Below are positions 60,757-64,000 of a DNA stretch of 64,000 nt, in pieces (the first letter of the stretch is position 1; each line of letters starts with the position of its first letter). Both the position numbers and the translations under genes were made by a program. The notes under the pieces were generated by a model that was given only the letters and a program-made list of their open reading frames with translations, did not search any database and was not told the origin of the DNA. The DNA is from Drosophila pseudoobscura (lineage: Eukaryota; Arthropoda; Insecta; Diptera; Drosophilidae): the NCBI RefSeq assembly GCF_009870125.1, contig NC_046681.1, positions 17,745,001 to 17,809,000 on the forward strand. The letters run 5' to 3'.

Positions 60757-62800
60757 TTAACCGGTTGCTATGCCTAAGGCAACTCCACCAAAAAATGCTG
60801 CTGTAAAAATGTGAAGTTCATTCACTTTTGGGCCATCTTCATCGCCAATAAGCTTTGTGTACCACTTTCTTACTTTTTTACTATTGCTTTTTAACAAGCC
60901 CTCTGCTTTTCCCATTTTATCATCGACATATCTTTCAGTCTGCAAATAAAAAATGTAATACAAATGTGTTATAAAAGATGTTTTATATAATGAGGAATGG
61001 TAGTGATGAATGATGTCATTGTTTTTTTATTTGCTCACAGCTTCAAAATTGTGGATACCACAGATTTTTGCCATTTGTGGAAGAGCTAAATGACGTGCCA
61101 AAAATTGGAATTAAACTTAATTCATTGGGATATCACAGGACTCTCCGCAAAATGTTGGTTTTCTAGATGTTATTGATCTTCCAAAACCGAAGGACGGACG
61201 GACGGAATGTATTTTCGACAAGAAGCTTTCGCCGCAATACTGAATGTGTTATTGCATCCTGAATGTAGTCAGTTATCGGCTAAGAGCCTTCCAAAACTGT
61301 TGCCGTTGTAGCTTGTTATAAAAAAATTATAAAGCTAACTCTGATGGTGAACGACTGCCTGGAAAAACGATTCCAAATGTATTGCCCTAATTCTAGATAG
61401 GAAAACGATTACAGAATGATCAATGATAAGACGGCTCGAGATACTTGATTTTAGGAAATAAAGATGAAATGTGTAATGTCCATATACATGAATATACAAG
61501 TAATTTTTAAATTTACCTTATCGGCCCAGGTCATTTCACGCCCTTGAATTGAAGATTCCACTTTGTTTGCTATTGAAGAAACACCTTTTGTCAACCTTGG
61601 CCAGTTAACTTTGATAATTCCTTCTTGGTGCGCTATTTCCATAAGAATTATTCCACCGCCAATTGCAAATGCTGCAAATTTCCCAATTTTCATTGTTGCA
61701 AACCCAGTGGCCCTTAGAAGTTATAAAATGAATGTAGATTTTTATTATTTATTGTGTTAATCTAATCTAAACAAAGTAAAGTAAAGAACAAAAAATAACT
61801 TTGTGCTTTACAAGATTTTCTTCAGTGAATATTTCTTAAAGGAAAAAAAAATATATATATATAGACATATGTATATGTATGCCTCTTCTAGCTCGCTTTA
61901 TCGACTTGGCTGGTGGTGCTGATCAAGAATGTACTTGGACTAGGGGTTTTGCTTGTTTTGCTCCCTCCGCTCGACATGAGTAAAATACGGGAGCGAGGAT
62001 ACAAGAAATTTATGTACATAATAGAGGGAGCCTTTGTAGGGCCGAAAACGCTTCTTTCTGGGTGTTCAAGCCATCTACTTAAAACAACGAATTTTCCATA
62101 TACTCTACGAGTACCGGGTATACAAAATATGGCTGGGCTCGTCCGACAAAAAAATATTCCTCCACTTTCCCAATGGTAAATATTAGTGTTGCCTGAAAAA
62201 GTATCTTTTTTCCAGTCAATTAAATATTAGGATAGCAATGCTGGTTAGTCGCTAAATTAGAGAAACAAATTTGATTGTTGAAGGTATAGCGGATAACATT
62301 AAAAATATGCAAACATGCATATATTTGGACCGCAACTTTACTATATACATACATATGTATGTATCTATATAATATAATATATAATATTGAATTTATTCAG
62401 ATTGTATCGAGCATACATACATACGTATGCAAAGTTTATATTGCATCATTATTCAGTGCGCGAATTTTTCGATTAGCAGAGCACCTTTTAGGTAGTCTGC
62501 AATTGTAACATTTTATGTTGCCTAACTTCGACTTACATATGTATGAACTTAAGAATCGCTAGAGAATTGATCAGAATGATGCCTGCTTAGGAAAGTCGAA
62601 GGAGTCGAAGTTTTGAGTGCAGTCGAAATAGGACTAAGACTGATCAAATAAGAATTAAGCTTGTAATTTATCAAACGCTCAATGTACGTTATATGCACCA
62701 CATACCATCCTGAGGTAACTCCAATTATCATCTGTGAGTAAGCAGACCGATGACTAATATTACTAAAAGTATTTTTTACAATTCTAGAATAGTCATCCAT
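60757..62800 (-). CDS. Fundc1: FUN14-domain outer mitochondrial membrane protein (FUNDC1-like)
   Basis: Mitochondrial outer-membrane protein of the FUNDC1 family, a mitophagy receptor in animals. Three exons on the minus strand: 62800-62706, 61712-61517, 60939-60757. They join to 157 aa, matching the family's usual length. The FUN14 domain reads QMIIGVTSGWATGFATMKIG, KFAAFAIGGGIILMEIA and INV-type linker KVNWPRLTKG, and ends LHIFTAAFFGGVALGIATG. These supply the expected hydrophobic helices. YSRI at residues 4-7 has the aromatic-x-x-hydrophobic form of an Atg8-interacting motif. A Motif-1 promoter site lies 61 bp upstream of the ATG. Intron 1 (61713-62705) carries a DINE-1-like fragment. The symbol is from memory; the family is secure. 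Confidence 0.9.
61870..62135 (+). mobile_element. DINE-1-like fragment in FUN14-like intron 1
   Basis: Contains TCGACTTGGCTGGTGGTGCT, GATCAAGAATGTAC, GCCGAAAACGCTTCTTTCTG and CTCTACGAGTACCGGGTATA, in the order of the DINE-1/INE-1 consensus as I remember it, with extra sequence inserted after about 61935. Confidence 0.6.
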
Positions 62801-62860
62801 TTTGGATATTATGTATAATACTTTGGTTTTGTCGATATATTGAAAATATTAATTCAGATA

Positions 62861-62870
62861 CAGTGTGACC
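62861..62870 (-). promoter_or_regulatory. Motif-1 core-promoter site for FUN14-like gene
   Basis: CAGTGTGACC on the plus strand, which is GGTCACACTG on the minus strand, 61 bp upstream of the FUN14-like ATG. This is the Ohler Motif 1 (M1BP) sequence of Drosophila housekeeping promoters, in the right orientation for this gene. Confidence 0.6.
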
Positions 62871-63569
62871 AAAACCAGAGTAAAAGATAATCAGGGTACT
62901 ACCGTATTTTCCTAATTTCGATTGTACAAAATATTGTATTTTTGACTGCATAGTGGTATTCGACTAAATTTCATACCAAATGCTGAATTATTGTTGGTAG
63001 CTCTCTCAATAGTGCTATCAGTCGAAGAGCTCTGTCACTATTTGTGCCAAATCATTGTTTACCAACACGCAAAGCTGATTATTGTATAGGCTTTTTACAC
63101 CGTCGACCATCCACCATCATTTTCGGCAATGTTCCGTTTAGTTTTGCCGTTCCAACTACCAAACTGAACTGCTGCAAGTTTTCAGTGATTCCAAAGAATA
63201 ACGTTATAAAGTGCTTATAGATAGAGTTTTATTATAACCAATTAAATCGCTAATTTATTCATTTAAACTAGTGATATATCACAATTCAGACAAAAACTAT
63301 GCTATTGTTATTTTCATTAGTTGTTTTTTGGATAAATGACAGATGGTGCCAGTGGGAATCGAGAATTCGTATCACTTCAAAAATCCCACTGTTCCCCGCG
63401 GAATTGCCGTGACGGCGATGAACCATCTTACTCCCCAATGTGATACAAAACGCTTCTGGAGGCTGTGTGATCCCCTATGTTTTGTTTGGAAACGTACAAA
63501 CATCAAATTAAGACCTGAAACAAAAAAGTAAAGAAAAGAATGATCTCCAAATCGGAGGAGATATCCTCC
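62871..63569. other. Between the divergent FUN14-like and TACO1 promoters
   Basis: About 700 bp with no supported gene. The 62-codon frame at 63343 has no domain and is likely chance. A GCTGCAAGTTTTCAGTG patch near 63170 is unassigned. Confidence 0.5.
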
Positions 63570-63642
63570 GGTATATTTATGGTATATTTTGAAAATGAGA
63601 CTGTATGTTTCGGTATATTTCCGGCGGTCGGACGGTATATTT
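63570..63642 (+). promoter_or_regulatory. Four GGTATATTT (Motif 6-like) sites
   Basis: GGTATATTT occurs at 63570-63578, 63581-63589, 63612-63620 and 63634-63642, all on the same strand and pointing at TACO1. They fit the Ohler Motif 6 core, a feature of broadly expressed Drosophila promoters. Confidence 0.65.
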
Positions 63643-63667
63643 TATCGATAAATCTGCGGTCACACTG
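63643..63667 (+). promoter_or_regulatory. DRE plus Motif 1 at the TACO1 start
   Basis: A DRE (TATCGATA, 63643-63650) directly abuts the last GGTATATTT. A Motif 1 site (CGGTCACACTG, 63657-63667) follows, 46 bp before the TACO1 ATG. The order Motif 6, DRE, Motif 1 close to the expected start site marks a housekeeping core promoter. Confidence 0.7.
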
Positions 63668-63712
63668 ATTACTGATTACTTAAGAACCAATGCAATAAGT
63701 AAACAAAAAAAT

Positions 63713-64000
63713 ATGCTGCGATTATTAAAGTTGCCGGTATCATTTGTTAGTAGAAACTATTGCAATTTAAATAGTGTGCGTTGCATGGCGGGCCATTCTA
63801 AATGGGCCAATATAAAGCATACAAAAGCGAAAAATGACGAATTTAAATCGGCGCTCTTTGCAAAGATTGCGAGGCAACTTCGACTGGCCATACAAGACGG
63901 AAATTCAGCAGATCCAGCTATAAATCCCAGTTTACAATCCGAAATAGAAAAAGCTCTTAAACAAAACATGCCCATGAGTACTATTCAAAAAACTTTAAAT
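63713..64000 (+). CDS. TACO1: TACO1 / YebC-family mitochondrial translation activator (partial)
   Basis: Mitochondrial protein that helps mitoribosomes translate cytochrome oxidase subunits; YebC/TACO1 family. 96 codons are visible, open to the window edge. The N-terminus MLRLLKLPVSFVSRN is a basic, hydrophobic mitochondrial presequence. The mature domain starts MAGHSKWANIKHTKAKND, the hallmark of the family, followed by LFAKIARQLRLAIQDGN and LKQNMPMSTIQKTLN. The start ATG is the first in frame and lies 46 bp after a Motif 1 promoter site. The C-terminal two domains lie outside the window. Confidence 0.93.
   Translation, partial: MLRLLKLPVSFVSRNYCNLNSVRCMAGHSKWANIKHTKAKNDEFKSALFAKIARQLRLAIQDGNSADPAINPSLQSEIEKALKQNMPMSTIQKTLN

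Overview
This is a eukaryotic, AT-rich, intron-bearing window that reads as Drosophila. Exons are short, most introns carry GT-AG ends, and eight protein genes match Drosophila families that I associate with Muller element B (D. melanogaster 2L, near 31A-B). The mobile elements point the same way: DINE-1-like fragments, LOA-clade non-LTR relics, BEL/Pao relics, a P element and a MITE family. From memory, Bilbo-type LOA elements and MITEs of this kind are known in the obscura group, so an obscura-group species is my guess; the sequence alone does not prove it.

Layout from left to right. 1-8.2 kb: transposon relics around an unrecognised minus-strand gene (1886-3810) whose reading frame seems broken. 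8.3-12.9 kb: Ror, a receptor tyrosine kinase (+). 14.2-17.1 kb: eEF1-delta (-). 17.7-18.8 kb: a 1146-bp internally deleted P element with near-perfect 31-bp ends and an open THAP-domain repressor-like gene. 22.2-32.1 kb: Pten (+), in ten exons with transposon-filled introns. 35.6-38.3 kb: a dpr-family two-Ig cell-surface protein (-; the 5' exon was not found). 40.7-44.5 kb: a FERM-domain protein of the FRMD3/5 type (-). 44.5-50.4 kb: no gene, but a BEL/Pao relic and two MITE copies. 50.4-58.6 kb: Cnot4, an E3 ligase subunit (+, 16 exons). 60.8-62.8 kb: a FUN14-domain mitophagy-type protein (-). 63.7 kb to the end: the start of TACO1 (+), a mitochondrial translation factor.

The coding exons were joined by hand from splice signals with phase checking. 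Ror gives 685 aa, eEF1-delta 247, Pten 468, FRMD-like 585, Cnot4 1051 and FUN14-like 157, all without internal stops. The genes do not form an operon-like unit. Ror and Pten are signalling proteins, dpr is a neuronal recognition protein, and FUN14-like and TACO1 are a divergent pair of mitochondrial genes whose flanks carry the core-promoter motifs typical of Drosophila housekeeping genes.

The most interesting items are the KP-like P element beside eEF1-delta, a six-copy MITE family with one full 602-bp copy (in a Cnot4 intron), a GC-AG intron that cuts the ATP-binding loop of Ror, and a six-codon last exon that gives Pten a PDZ-ligand tail.
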